Under the pieces are notes generated by a model. It was not told the DNA's origin and did no database searches. It worked only from the letters and a program-made list of their open reading frames with translations. Positions 1 to 10,631 of a DNA stretch of 64,000 bases are shown here, piece by piece (position 1 is the first letter of the stretch; every line of letters starts with the position of its first letter). The DNA comes from Phoronis australis (Eukaryota; Phoronida; Phoronidae), in the NCBI GenBank assembly GCA_002633005.1, contig NMRA01000036.1, forward strand, positions 852,440 to 916,439, written 5' to 3'. The position numbers were made by a program, and so were the translations under genes.

Positions 1-2
1 CA

Positions 3-130
3 CAGTGGCGGACTTAGGCGAGGGGGGTAAGGGGGCCATGGCTCCCCTTAAATTCTCCCAGATTCCATTTGGCAGTTCGGAGAACGTCTGAGGGCTGCCC
101 CCCAAACGCAAAATCCTTGATCCACCCCTG
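3..130. repeat. short hAT-like MITE remnant
   Basis: The segment opens with CAGTGGCGGACTTAGG and closes with CCTTGATCCACCCCTG, imperfect inverted ends of the CAG...CTG type known from hAT elements. A relative sharing the first ~85 bp lies at 9809. The 8-bp target duplication cannot be tested because only two bases precede it in the window. No coding capacity. Confidence 0.45.
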
Positions 131-170
131 GGGCACGAGACACGCGTTCATAACCCTGTACCTTGGAAGC

Positions 171-400
171 TGGTAACAACGTTTAAGCGTGCGCCTTGTT
201 CTATATCGTTTTAAAGACTAAAACGATATAGCGAGAATTGCTTTTGTCACGCTGTGTCGTGCTAAGAGGTTTCAACGTTAAAGCGTGTGTCTTGTTCCAC
301 TCGCTGTATCATTATTTAATTTAAAACGACACAGTGAGATTTGTTTTCACGCGTTATCGTTCTACTGGGTTACAACGTTAGAGATCGCGTCTCATACTAT
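171..400. repeat. ~98-bp tandem repeat, 2.3 units, with hairpins
   Basis: Units start at about 172, 268 and 368 with GGTWNCAACGTT. Unit 1 holds a hairpin with perfect 12-bp arms at 201-212 and 220-231 around a 7-base loop. Unit 2 has a decayed version of the same hairpin. The third unit is cut short. Confidence 0.6.
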
Positions 401-419
401 TCCAGTTCTTGGGCGGAAA

Positions 420-735
420 ACACTCGCTGTCTTCCATGCCAAATTACACCAACAAATAAATATGTGAGCGCATAAAAAGGAAATTGCTACGAGGGTGCAC
501 ATTCAGCGATAGTCGAATCTGTCCGATCGTTTCAGCGACCCGTCCAAACTACGATATTGTGGGAACTTGTCTGAAGAATTTCTCCCGCATCTATCAGGTG
601 GTTTGGAGACACAGCGGTGGACGGACGTCGGACGGACGGACAGACGTCGGGCGGAAGGACGCTGAAGGACGGAAGGACGGCGATGACGACAATATGCGAC
701 CATACGAACGTGTGTGCATGCGTGTGTGTGGGCAT
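420..735 (+). repeat. HOR family, terminal unit only
   Basis: This is the 3' end of the HOR family. It contains the diagnostic run of GGACGGAC/GGACGTC-type repeats (about 618-680), then GATGACGACAATATGCG. The piece at 450-480 (AATATGTGAGCGCATAAAA) resembles another terminal hairpin of the family. The open frames that cross this stretch on both strands are low-complexity artefacts. Confidence 0.6.
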
Positions 736-739
736 GTGT

Positions 740-1420
740 CTGGACGTATACTAAGTTGTATCTGACGGAGTCATATGTCAAACATAACCACCTTCCACAG
801 ATTACTTAGCGAATGGTATCTTATAATAAATCATTCTTGATTTTCATTGTTAGTTTTAAACCTCCGGTTTTTCTTCAGATGAGCGCCTGGCCAAATAAAC
901 GTAATTATTCAAAACATATATAATTGCTTTCGGATCTCCCCAATTTGTAAAACTCAACAATTAGCTCATGCAGAGTTTCTACTAATTACCTCTGCTGTGT
1001 CAAACAGTCAAGGAGTTGTATTTTTACTTTATCACGTTCTTGATTTTGGTTGCGTGCCAGTGCACTCTGTTAATTCTTCACAGAACACTGTAGGCAGATC
1101 TAAAATATAACAACGGGGCTAACCACTACACCAAAACGGAGATTCGTCTTATGTTGGATTGTCTGCAGATGACGGTCGAGTGGCAGAGTTACAAAAACTC
1201 AACATTAAGTGCGTACACGTTCAACGACACGACGATCGAAAATAGTTTTAGCTTTTCCACATAGCGATTCCTAGCTGTGTTTGGACTTCATTTTATTAAA
1301 ATTTAAACAACCATGAGTTCAGATGCGAGTTAGCAGATAGCATCTATCCAAAATCAACTGTCAAATTAACGAACAGGTTATTGCCTGCGTGATACTTTCT
1401 ATCTTCTGCACAGGGTGGCT
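740..1420. other. no recognised feature
   Basis: AT-rich sequence with stops in all frames. I see no domain, splice-flanked frame or repeat copy here. Confidence 0.5.
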
Positions 1421-1424
1421 TCTA

Positions 1425-1845
1425 ATGGTGGCACTGAGCAGTTAGGCTGCGGCCGCGGCCAATTTGCACTCCCAAAACATTAAAATTTTTGGAATCGGAA
1501 GGAAATTTGCTTTCAGAATCTAATGTTGGTTTTAGTCGAACATTGGCAGGGAAGTGGCGATTTGGTGAGAAATCTGCCGATTTTACGTTTTTCTGCCCCA
1601 TTTTTCTTAGTCTACCTTGCTTTTCAGTAGAAGTGAAAGGGTCAAAAATACAAGAGAGAATAAAGTTTATATGCTCCTCTGTAGGGCTCGTGATTTGAAA
1701 TACTCACTTGTGATGTGAAATAACTCAAAACTTTTTGTTCTTTGCATGCAGATTTTGACAGAGTGATGAAAGCGTGACGAGTCCATTGACATGTGTTCTG
1801 ACAGGCAAACCCCCGTGAGAACTGTTTTGTGCCCCCATTCCACAA
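1425..1845 (+). repeat. dispersed repeat family R2, copy 1
   Basis: It starts near GGTGGCACTGAGCAGTTAGG and runs to the GAGAACTGTTTTGTGCCCCC stretch. It is clearly related over its whole length to 25045-25675 and 26163-26595. Shared landmarks are GGAAATTTGCTTTCAGAATC, CAGGGAAGTGG and GTGAAAGGGTCAAA. No coding domain or clear terminal inverted repeat was seen, so the class is unknown. Confidence 0.8.
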
Positions 1846-1849
1846 ATCC

Positions 1850-2385
1850 ACTCTCTAGGGTGTGTTTTACGAAAAGTGATTTAAGACTGAAGACAGAAAA
1901 TTACCAAATAAAGGAAGTGGATATCGGTACATTCGCAGATACTTTGCTACAATGAGTTTTAGTAATTTTGCAGACCAAATTTATGTGTTGAATCTGAAGT
2001 CACTTTTCATGAAACATATCCCTGAGATGTGCTCGAACCGAGTTTCGCTATCCGTAAAATTCCAAAGGGAGGCCTTTGGCGATTTCGCTAACACGAGGGC
2101 TACTAGGCATAGCTCCGGCTAATATCCGCTTGACGCCAGACCCAGCTACAAGGAAGCTAACAGTATGTCCTTAAATCTGTGACAATTCGCGAGAACGCAT
2201 AGAGTGAAAACGCTCATCTTGTAGATGTAAAGTTTTCAACGTTTAAATACATAAAAATTGTAAAATATGTTATAAGATTGCAATTGCAGCATCAAATCAA
2301 TACAAACAGTTTTTCGTCTGTGAGTGAACAATTTCGTAACCTGTGCCACGATGAGATTTTATCAAAATAAATTCACGCGAGTGTC
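1850..2385. other. no gene; possible small MITE at about 1862-2015
   Basis: The segment 1862-2015 has loosely inverted ends (GTTTTACGAAAAGTGATTTA and a reverse-complement GTTTCATGAAAAGTGACTT). These resemble the ends of the 58754-59372 element. The remainder is unassigned. Confidence 0.3.
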
Positions 2386-2389
2386 AAAC

Positions 2390-2515
2390 ACGCTAGCAGT
2401 TTCACTGGCTGATCCTGCCAAGGGTTTAGGAGATACGACGTACTCCCGGACTCCCAGACAGAGATGACGACAATATGCACCCACATATAAACAGGTGGAT
2501 GTATAAAAAGGAAAT
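2390..2515 (+). repeat. HOR family, 3'-terminal fragment
   Basis: It contains GGTTTAGGAGATACGACG, then GATGACGACAATATGCACCC and the terminal hairpin (CCACATATAAACAGGTGG). This matches the ends of the larger copies at 4680 and 18663. Confidence 0.7.
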
Positions 2516-2699
2516 GGTATTGAAAAGCGCGACACCCTGTCAATGTCAAAACGCAGGAGTGACATGTTCACAAATACATCTAAAAGGGCCAGGTGGCGGT
2601 TTTTTGTCGAATGGGAAATTTAGGGTAAAAGCCCGTGAAACGTCACGTTTTTTTTCTTTTTAGTCGAACTTAGCACACCTGCTAGTAAGTCCAAAGGTA

Positions 2700-2913
2700 T
2701 TCTTTTTATTATAAAACAGTTAATAATGCATATGAAAAATATGAGGTAAAAATCAATAAGAGACATACATATTATTCTTAGCACTAGGTAATTTATTGAA
2801 TAAAAAGGCAGTTGCTAGGCGTTTAAAAGAATTTAGAGACTGGGTATTTTTTATGGTGGTGTGGAGTTCATTCCAAGCTAGAGTTCCGCTGTAATGAAAT
2901 GACGCCTGACCAA
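2700..2913 (-). pseudogene. C-terminal scrap of a CR1/jockey-type reverse transcriptase
   Basis: The minus strand encodes a typical non-LTR ORF2 tail with SFHYSGTLAWNEL, then IKNTQSLNSFKR and FLFNK, followed by stops and an AT-rich 3' end. The reading frame enters from 2914, where the HOR element begins with AACAAGAGC, so the repeat appears to interrupt or abut the retroelement there. Only about 60 residues remain, with no catalytic residues. The family assignment rests on the FHYSG..WN.LP..I motif seen in CR1/jockey tails. Confidence 0.7.
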
Positions 2914-4680
2914 ACAAGAGCAACGCGGAGCGTTGAAATGCGCCCACGAATGTATCACAAACGGTGTGCTTTTAGGGTTGCTCATTTGTGTCATAAAAAT
3001 GGCCACTAGATGGCGAAAAAAAATCAGTCCGAAAACGGGAACATGTCATTGCTTCTTCAATAGAAAGATTATTATACACTAAATTTCATAGAAATTCGTC
3101 ACGGAACTTTAGAGAAACAAAGGAATACAAAATAAAATGAAATTGACACTAGGGGGCACAGTGTTCATTGGATCCGTCTGAAAGTCGTCATTGTCTGTTG
3201 TTAGCTTCATATAAATACACTTACAAAATTTAATAAAGATACTGCAGTGGGTTTACGAGATCCAGCCATGGGCGCAAAACAAAACAAAACTACCATTAGG
3301 AGGCGCCAGAGTAGTCAAAGTCGTCATCATCATCAACCGTCCTCTTCACTCTGAGAACATATACGCCAATTTTCTAAACCATCCTTAGAGTGATTTGGTT
3401 GATAGAGAGGTAAACGCCAAAAAAAAGACTCGAAAACAGTAAAAATGGTACCTTGATTCCATCCGAAAATGGGAGGATAGCGTCATCTCGCCAATAGATG
3501 CCCGTATTCAAAATTTTATGCAAATCTGTTGAGGACCTTTGAATATACAGAGGTAAACGTAAAACTAAAATTGCCACCAGCGGGCATACCAGAGGTCAGA
3601 TCCATCCCAAAATCACCGTCGTCCAGTGTCAACATCATATAAACACACTTCTTAAATTTAGTAAAGATCCTGCAAACGGTTTAGGAGATACAGCCATGGG
3701 CGCAAAAAAGAAAATGCCACTAGAAGTCATCAGAAAATCATCGTCAGCCGTCCACTTCATAGTAAAAACATACATGCCAATTTTCACAATTATCCTGAAA
3801 GCAGTTTGGTTGATAGTGGGGTGGACGCCAAAAACAGATTCAAAAACAGTAAAAATGGCCACTAGCTGGCGCAAACCAGGTCGAATCCATCTCAAAACGG
3901 AAAGATAGCGTCACCTCACTAACAGAAGCCTGTACGACAAATTTTATGAAATTACGTTGAGGACATTTGAAGATACAGAGGTAAACGTAAAATAATAGAA
4001 TTGCCACTAGGTGGCACACCAGTAGTCAGATCTGTCCGAAAGTCATCGTGCTCCATTGTCAACATCATATAAATGCACTTACTAAATTTATAAAAAAGAT
4101 GCTGCAAACGGTTTAGGAGATATAGCCATAGGCGCAAAAAAAGCCTGTCACTAGGAGGCGCCACAGTAGTCGAAGTCGTCGGAAAATCATCGTGAACCGT
4201 CCTCTTCATAGTAAGAACATACATGCCATTTTTCACAATCATGCATAGAGCGGTTTGGTTGATAGAGGGGTGGACGTCAAAAAAAGAGACTAGAAAACAG
4301 TAAAAATGACCACTAGGTAGCGCACACTACGTCGAATCCATCTGAAAACGGGAGGATATTGTCGTCTCACTAATAGATACCTTTATACTAAATTTTATGA
4401 AAATACGTTGAGGACCTTTGAAGATACAGAGGTAAGCGGAAAAAACTAACATTGCCACTAGGGGGCACACCGGTAGTCGGACCGTCCGAAAGTTCGTTCA
4501 TGCCGTGCCATTCATAAAAGGAACACCCGTGCAAACTTTCATGAACCTACGTCAATCGGTTTTGGAGACAGAGCAGCGGATGCCGGACGCCGGACGGACG
4601 GACGTACGAACGGACGGACGGGCGGACTCAGATGACGGCATAATGCGTCCACATATAAATATGTGGGTGCATAAAAATTT
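2914..4680 (+). repeat. HOR family, full-length copy (three-part higher-order repeat)
   Basis: The copy runs from AACAAGAGCAACGCGGAGCG to the terminal hairpin CCACATATAAATATGTGG. Internally it repeats three related subunits in the order C-A-B: C at ~3000, 3446, 3855 and 4307; A at ~3143, 3572, 4002 and 4454; B at ~3291, 3714 and 4138. Most subunits start with a variant of GCCACTAGGGGGCAC and end in an A-rich run. A units carry GGTTTAGGAGATACAGCC, B units GGTTTGGTTGATAG and C units TTGAGGACCTTTGAAGATAC. The last A unit ends in GGACGGACGG repeats. Open frames in it are shadows. Superfamily unknown. Confidence 0.85.
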
Positions 4681-4689
4681 ACAAAAACA

Positions 4690-6440
4690 GGTTTGGAGTG
4701 AGCCAACACTATTGCAAGTGTTGTATCTGTGTGATATGCGAGAGTTAATTTGAACCGAGTTTTGCGGAGCGAATGCGTGCAAAGTTGTTTAAAAGTAGCT
4801 CTCGGATGCTCCAATATGAGTTGTAGGGTGAAGGCTCAGCAGGATACTGATAATTTTATTTTGACAGCGCTGAAATTCATCTGTAATTTATTTATTAACT
4901 AAATGTCACATCTTTCCGTGAAATACTGTAGCATAATTTAAACACTCAAAAATGTCTTGTTGAAAAATAACATATAGCTTGTTAGAATGTCAAAAGTGTC
5001 TCTAAGACCAGAGCTAAGAAGATATCACAGGTCAGTCTATTCCCAGTATCCAGCCAGGGCCACAGGAGTGTATAAAGAATGAGCAGTGTAACAGATGGGC
5101 TTGTGGACTAATTTTGCCGAGAAATCGGAGGTTGTCTGGAACATCACCTCAAGATTTTTGCTTGATTATTCCTTTATGAACAAAAGGACAAAATGAAAAC
5201 AAGAAATGAAATTAGACTTGATTTGATAACTAAAACACTCCTTAGAAACGACCATTTTATTTATTCCAGATCATGATTGACTGCAAATTGTACATACTAA
5301 ATGTGAATAATTTTGACTGAGCAAGATTGTACCTCACTTTCATGCTGTGCTATCAGTGATGGCAACAGTTTTTCATAAAGGAAGGCAAGCTGATAAGCAT
5401 GATGGCAAAAGCAATCGGAATAACTGGAAGATGAGCGTTTCAAAAAACTTCACCAGTTATGTTAAGCAGCTTTGAAAGAAAAGATGTGTTGTAACTACGT
5501 TTTGGAATGAAGTACTCTTACAATAAAAAATCATGATTTGATGTTGCCAAAAATGGAATCCTTGCACGGTCTTATGGATAACTAGTTTCATAGTAGATCA
5601 CGCACATCCGATAATTTTTTACTATTCTTTAAGGAAAACGGATTCGAAATTAGTAATAAGCGACACGATTATTGTAGTAGCAGGAAAGTACTACAGATGT
5701 GCCGGAAAACATTCTTTTTGGTTCAAGATGGCGGAAATATCGGCCAGTGCGTATGGGCACCTCGATTTCGGGACGAAAACGTTTTGTCCTGTAGAGGGCG
5801 CATAGTAGGACCGATTGCCTCCAAAATTTTCAAGTGTTACTTTTCTGTAGCTAGATTTTATAGAGTGATGCTTAACCTGGCGCATTTTCATCAATTTTCA
5901 ATCATGTTGCGGTGCCATTTTTAACGGGAAGAGCAAATGACGTGGTTTAATCATGTGATTTCTCTAAGGTATACTCTTTCAAATTAAATCGAATATTTTT
6001 TTCTGAGACCTGCTGTTTTTGAATTATTTAACTTTCAATTTCAAAAAAGCACAAAATGAAATTTTTCAAAAATTGTGTGGAATTTTGTGAAACTTCTCTG
6101 CTAGATAGAGTTTTGAACGGGCTTTCAGAAGGCGTTTTCCATTTTTCACTAGAACGTTTCGCTCGTTTTTTAATTATCCGGGATTTTCTGATGACGCTGT
6201 TTCTTTTTGACTGAATTTTGCTGCATTTTATTGGTTTACCTTCAATTGAACAAGACTTATTTCTTACTCATTTCTGACATCTTCATTTTTCATATTCAAT
6301 GTTCATCATCGCGGCCATCATTATCACCACCGCCTCCATTCCCATTTGTCTTTTCAGTCATTTTTCCAAGCGACGCTCCTCCGAGCGCTTTCATTGAAAT
6401 TATTTCCTTCCTGGTTTAATTAATTATATATACAACCTCT
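4690..6440. other. no recognised feature
   Basis: No domain, retroelement motif or copy of the repeat families described here was identified in this AT-rich stretch. The longest frames (for example 5697-5924 +) resemble no family I know. Confidence 0.45.
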
Positions 6441-6444
6441 CTGT

Positions 6445-6800
6445 TGCTATTACATCGTATTAATTTTCGCGTATTAGTAACAGTCTTGGTTTTTAGAATT
6501 TAAAAATATTAAACCTGTCAGGCATGCGAAATGGTGATTGTTTATGAATTAAATTGTACATAGTTTGCTTCTGCTGTAATCATACACCATCAAGCACTGA
6601 TAAAGGGCTATCTAATGACATGACTCTTATGCAATTCGGTTGAAAAACAACGGGTTGGGAAAATTTTAGTGACAGTTTATTCCATAGTAATAACTAACAC
6701 CGGAACAAACGAATGCAAGCAAATGCCACGCATGCGTGGCGCAACATCAGCAGCGCGAGATCGAAGTTGGCATTCCAAGGCTGTACTGGAGTTCTCTGAC
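6445..6800 (+). repeat. dispersed repeat family R3, copy 1
   Basis: It shares ordered blocks with 19725-20445 and 58083-58360: AAACCTGTCAGG, GACTCTTATGCAATTCGGTT, TTTTAGTGACAGT, CGGAACAAACGAATGC and CGAAGTTGG. It contains a short palindrome, GCCACGCATGCGTGGC, at about 6725. No coding capacity; class unknown. Confidence 0.8.
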
Positions 6801-7839
6801 TAGAACATACTGTGCCGGGGTGTCTATTGCTAGATGGGAATGTGAATGAGGAGGTACCATTATTGCAAGCGTGGGACAAATCATCGTAAAGCAACAGCTA
6901 TTTTAGTACACCCTTTTTTTGATTTTTAATTGATACAGAATTTTATATGAAGATGTTGTTCTGCTTCGTGTATTCTTCCAAATGAAACCAGAAATCAAGT
7001 GGACCTCATAGAACATTGAGCAACTTATTCCTCAATAACAACCACGTAACATAACAATATGTTATGTGCTGGTGGTTTTATTTATTCTTAGTCATATTTG
7101 GACAAAATAAGCAAACTAGATTATTCTACAAACCCCATGTTATCCAGAAGATTTGGATGACCCTGATTTTTTAAGAATTAATACAGATTTTATAATCGTA
7201 TGCAGGAGAATATATGTCAACATCGACAATAAAAACCTTGTGTGGGAATTAATTAAAATGGAAATGAGAAACTCAACTATTAATTGTGGCAAAAGGAAGA
7301 GTGTAAAGAGAAAAGTAGAGCATTACCACCTTACTGATAAACGTAACAAGTTGACATGTCAAGTTGAGAATAACCCTGCTGATGACGAATCAAACTAGCT
7401 TTGAATAAACCAAAAACTGAACTCCAATTATTTTAAACCGACCCGATGGTAAGAGCAAAGTCTGATTGGCAGGAGGTGGGAAAACTCACAATATTTTAGA
7501 AATCTTGAAGTCAGAAGTAAAAAATATATCCACTCATTAAAAATGGCGACCAAATTGCTAGCTGTCTCACGTGACTAAGAGTTACAAAGACCGTATTACA
7601 AAAGTCTTGATTCAAAGAAGTAAACGTGGATCTCTTTCAACCTTATTTACACTGACACAAAATTAACAACTCATTGTGGAAAAGTCTCTGGAGCTCGATC
7701 AGAATTTTAGTGAAGACGAAATTTTGAGCCACTCCAAGAAACAAAATGTTCTAACACCCCAGGTAATGATGGAATTTCATATGCAGTCATAAGACATTCT
7801 GAGAGGAAATAGAACATGTGTTAATAGTGAGTTTTCATA

Positions 7840-8823
7840 GGTGGATTTAGCCCCCCTCCCTCTTGGCGGCCGCAAAAACATATAACAGCAAAAGGGAATA
7901 TTGAGTTTAATAATCAATCCTGGTAATTAAATTATACGGCCGAAACAAGATTTGACAATGTGTGGAGTTTTAGGTTGTGTGTGCGTTTGTGTGTGTGTGT
8001 GGGGGGGGGGGTGAGACCCGATGTCAAGTGTCCGATTCAGACAACCGGCGCAATCGTAACGGTAACTATGGCTAAGTAATGCCGCTCTCGGTCTATATGT
8101 ATGGTGGGCCGTTGAGGGGAAAGTGTCGCCGAACAATTACGCTCGTACATTAAATGGGGAAAAGTTTCACCGTAAAAGTTAAATTGCAAAAGTGTTGCAG
8201 TAAAATTACGCCCGTAAATTAAATGGGGGAAGTGTCGCCGTAAATTACGCTCGTAAAATACCTTAAGAACGTTCCAAATTTAAACCAATCAGTGATGACC
8301 TAACATACACGACTGTTTCTGGGCAGCTCGTTCTTGCACAATCGCTGACATGGCAGCAGCTATTTGATCCGCCATGATTCAGCGCTCGTATCGTAGACAT
8401 GAAATCCGTCAGTAAATAAGTATTTCCATGAGCGCGGGCGATCGTGGATTGTAAAACCCAACGTCATTGGCTAAGAGTTTAAACTAAATTACGAGCGTAA
8501 TTTTACGCCGTAAAGAATTAAATTACGCTCGTAATTTTACGGCGTAATTAACGGCGTAAATAACGGCGTAATGTACACGATTACACTCGTATTTTTCCGG
8601 CGACACTTTCCCCCCAACGGTCCATCATAGATATGCGAGTTCCCGTCGTCTGCTTCTCTGTGCAATCATAGACTATAATCTACGGAGCAATGAAGAAAAT
8701 TACTTAATTTTTTCAAAGAAAACGGAAGCTGAGTGACGATGAAGAAACAGAAGCTGCTGGAACGCTACGCGTCTCTGCGAGACAAAATGCTGTCCCCTTT
8801 CAAGCTATCCTAGATCCGCCACT
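7840..8823. mobile_element. insertion with GTGGCGGATTTAG-type ends inside the L1-Tx1 relic
   Basis: The left end reads GGTGGATTTAGCCCCCC and the right end CTAGATCCGCCAC, roughly inverted copies of the GTGGCGGATTTAG end also seen at 3 and 9809. The retroelement frame stops before it (NTPGNDGIS) and resumes after it (DNWRSISLLN). No clean target duplication was found. It carries a GT/G run (about 7975-8011) and is itself split by a TA-flanked MITE at 8102-8627. Confidence 0.55.
8102..8627. mobile_element. 526-bp MITE with 30-bp TIRs and TA target duplication
   Basis: The ends TGGTGGGCCGTTG and CAACGGTCCATCA are inverted copies matching at 27 of 30 positions through GGGGAAAGTGTCGCCG. Each is flanked by TA (8100-8101 and 8628-8629). 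The interior is rich in alternating ACGCTCGTAA / TTACGAGCGT and ACGGCGTAA motifs, giving extra inverted repeats near both ends. No transposase. TA duplication fits a Tc1/mariner-type mobiliser, which is inference. Confidence 0.75.
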
Positions 8824-9808
8824 AAAGACGAATTGTTTACGCCGCAGCGACAGTTTCACAACTCTTATACTCACAAGCGAATAATTGAAGAGCTTTTGTT
8901 GTTAGATAATTGGAGATCAATCTCTCTGCTAAATTGTGATTACAAATTGATCACAAAGACTATTGCAAACAGAATTGACCAGTTCATGGACAAATTGGTT
9001 CACCCTGACCAGAAGTCATTACCTAAACGATATATTAGACAAAATATTCGATTGGTTAAAGATGTGGTGGAAAATTGTAAACAAAACAAAATCGAAGGTC
9101 AAATTATATTCCTATATTTCAGGAAAGCATGTGATACTTTAAAACTGCCTTTTAAAAGTCTTGAAAGCTTTCAATTTTGGACAAAGAGTAATAAATAAAA
9201 TAAAAAATTACATAACAAAATATCATCTTGTGTTCTAATTAATGGATTCATTGCTCCCTATTTTGATATTGATAGAAAACTGCGACAGGGAGATCCGCTA
9301 TCAAGTCTCCTATTTGTATTTTCTTCAGAGATTGTGTCACATTTCATAATAAAACAATAGTAATGTAATTTTCACCATTTAAAATATGTAATAATGAAAT
9401 CAAAACAGCACAGTACGCAGATGACACTGTTTTGTTCATTCAAGATGAGAATTCCGGTGAAAGATGTTTTGAATTTTTAAATTTTTTGGAAAAATTTCTG
9501 GCCTAAAATTTTAATTGTTTTAACTGGTTTAAAAATCCTGAAAAGTGTGAAGAGTTATACTTTCCAGGCCGATTTCGTGCCCATTTGTCCCAAAACTTGT
9601 ACTATCACTTGGCCAAAAACCTATGAAAGTCTTATATTTCGAAAAAAGAGGTTGAACAGCTAAATGATGGTAATAAAATTCGGAAACTAAAAGACCTCTT
9701 AAATATTTGGAAAACCAAGACATTTGACGACCATGGTGCGGATGCATGTAATTTGTTTAGGTTAATTCACGTTTTGTCCAATATTGAAGTTAAAAATAGG
9801 ATTATTAG

Positions 9809-10083
9809 TGGCGGATTTAGGGGGGGAGGCACTAAAATTCTCCCAGATTGCATTTGCAGTTTGGGGTGCGAATCGGTGACTGACATATGCGCCCACTTAG
9901 GCAGGCTCGGGGGCGAATGCACTCAATGCATAGCCTTAAACAAACCCCGTTTACCCGTTGTTTTTGTTTTTTTACTCATAAGGTCCACAAACTCAAGTGT
10001 TCAAGACCCCTGCATCCCTATATTATAGGCTGGGTGCGTGCACATGTAGCGAAATTGTGGTTATTCCTGTGCCCTGGAATAAT
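9809..10083. repeat. hAT-like scrap inserted in the L1-Tx1 relic
   Basis: It begins TAGTGGCGGATTTAGGGG and shares AAATTCTCCCAGATT and the following ~45 bp with the element at 3-130. The retroelement frame breaks at its left edge. No matching right end was found, so the right limit is approximate. Confidence 0.5.
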
Positions 10084-10631
10084 TAAATATTTTATTTGAC
10101 GCGGCAAACTATCAAGAATAAAGGAATCTGGTACTGTGATTCCGTAGGAAGAAGGAAGATTAAGATATCTTAGTGTGGAAATAATTAGAAATAGCTCCAT
10201 GTTTAATTAGACCAAATGTTAAATTTAAAAGAAAACGGTAGTTGGAAACTATATCCCAAATCACTAATTGCTAAGTTAGGCGGTGACCTTATTTTCTTTT
10301 CAAATTTTTCTTTACGGAATTTGAAAATACCAATTGCCAATTGCTTTTACGCCGAAGTGTTTAAAGTTCGGGACATATCAATACGTCAGATTTATAAAAA
10401 AACACCTATAAGAAAACAGGTCTTATGGAATAATTGTGTTTTGCTTACTGGTAAATCCCTTTTTGTCGGGATTTGTTTGAAGAGAGTTTTCATTTCGTGA
10501 GGATTTTCTAGATAGTAAAACTAAAATTCATGGTTGGCAATTTGTTAAAAATACATACAATCTTAAGAATTTTTGTATACAGTCATACAATGAAGTTTTT
10601 AATGCTGAAGACGAATACTGGTGAACCAGAA

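Larger units (their letters stand above)
7130..10630 (+). mobile_element. degenerate L1-Tx1-like non-LTR retrotransposon, multiply interrupted
   Basis: Successive plus-strand fragments in changing frames follow the order of an L1/Tx1-type ORF2. They are an endonuclease-RT linker (7153-7398, WELIKMEMRN), a RSKSDW-like block (about 7447, MVRAKSDWQEVG), NTPGNDGIS (about 7752), RT fingers DNWRSISLLN (about 8905), LRQGDPLS (about 9280), the catalytic YADDT (9411-9428), thumb KIRKLKDLLNIW (about 9675), and C-terminal WKLYPKS, LWNN and KIHGWQFVKNTYN (10216-10580). There are many stops and frameshifts, so it is inactive. Insertions split it at about 7840-8823 and 9809-10083. The endonuclease is lost upstream, and an HOR copy abuts the 3' end. 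Clade assignment is from memory of family motifs. Confidence 0.8.

Noticed and set aside
171-400. CRISPR-like array
   Set aside because: Only 2.3 units of ~98 bp with no unique spacers, in a eukaryotic genome.
532-781. Three overlapping frames over the GGACGGAC run
   Set aside because: Low-complexity repeat read in several frames; part of the HOR terminal unit.
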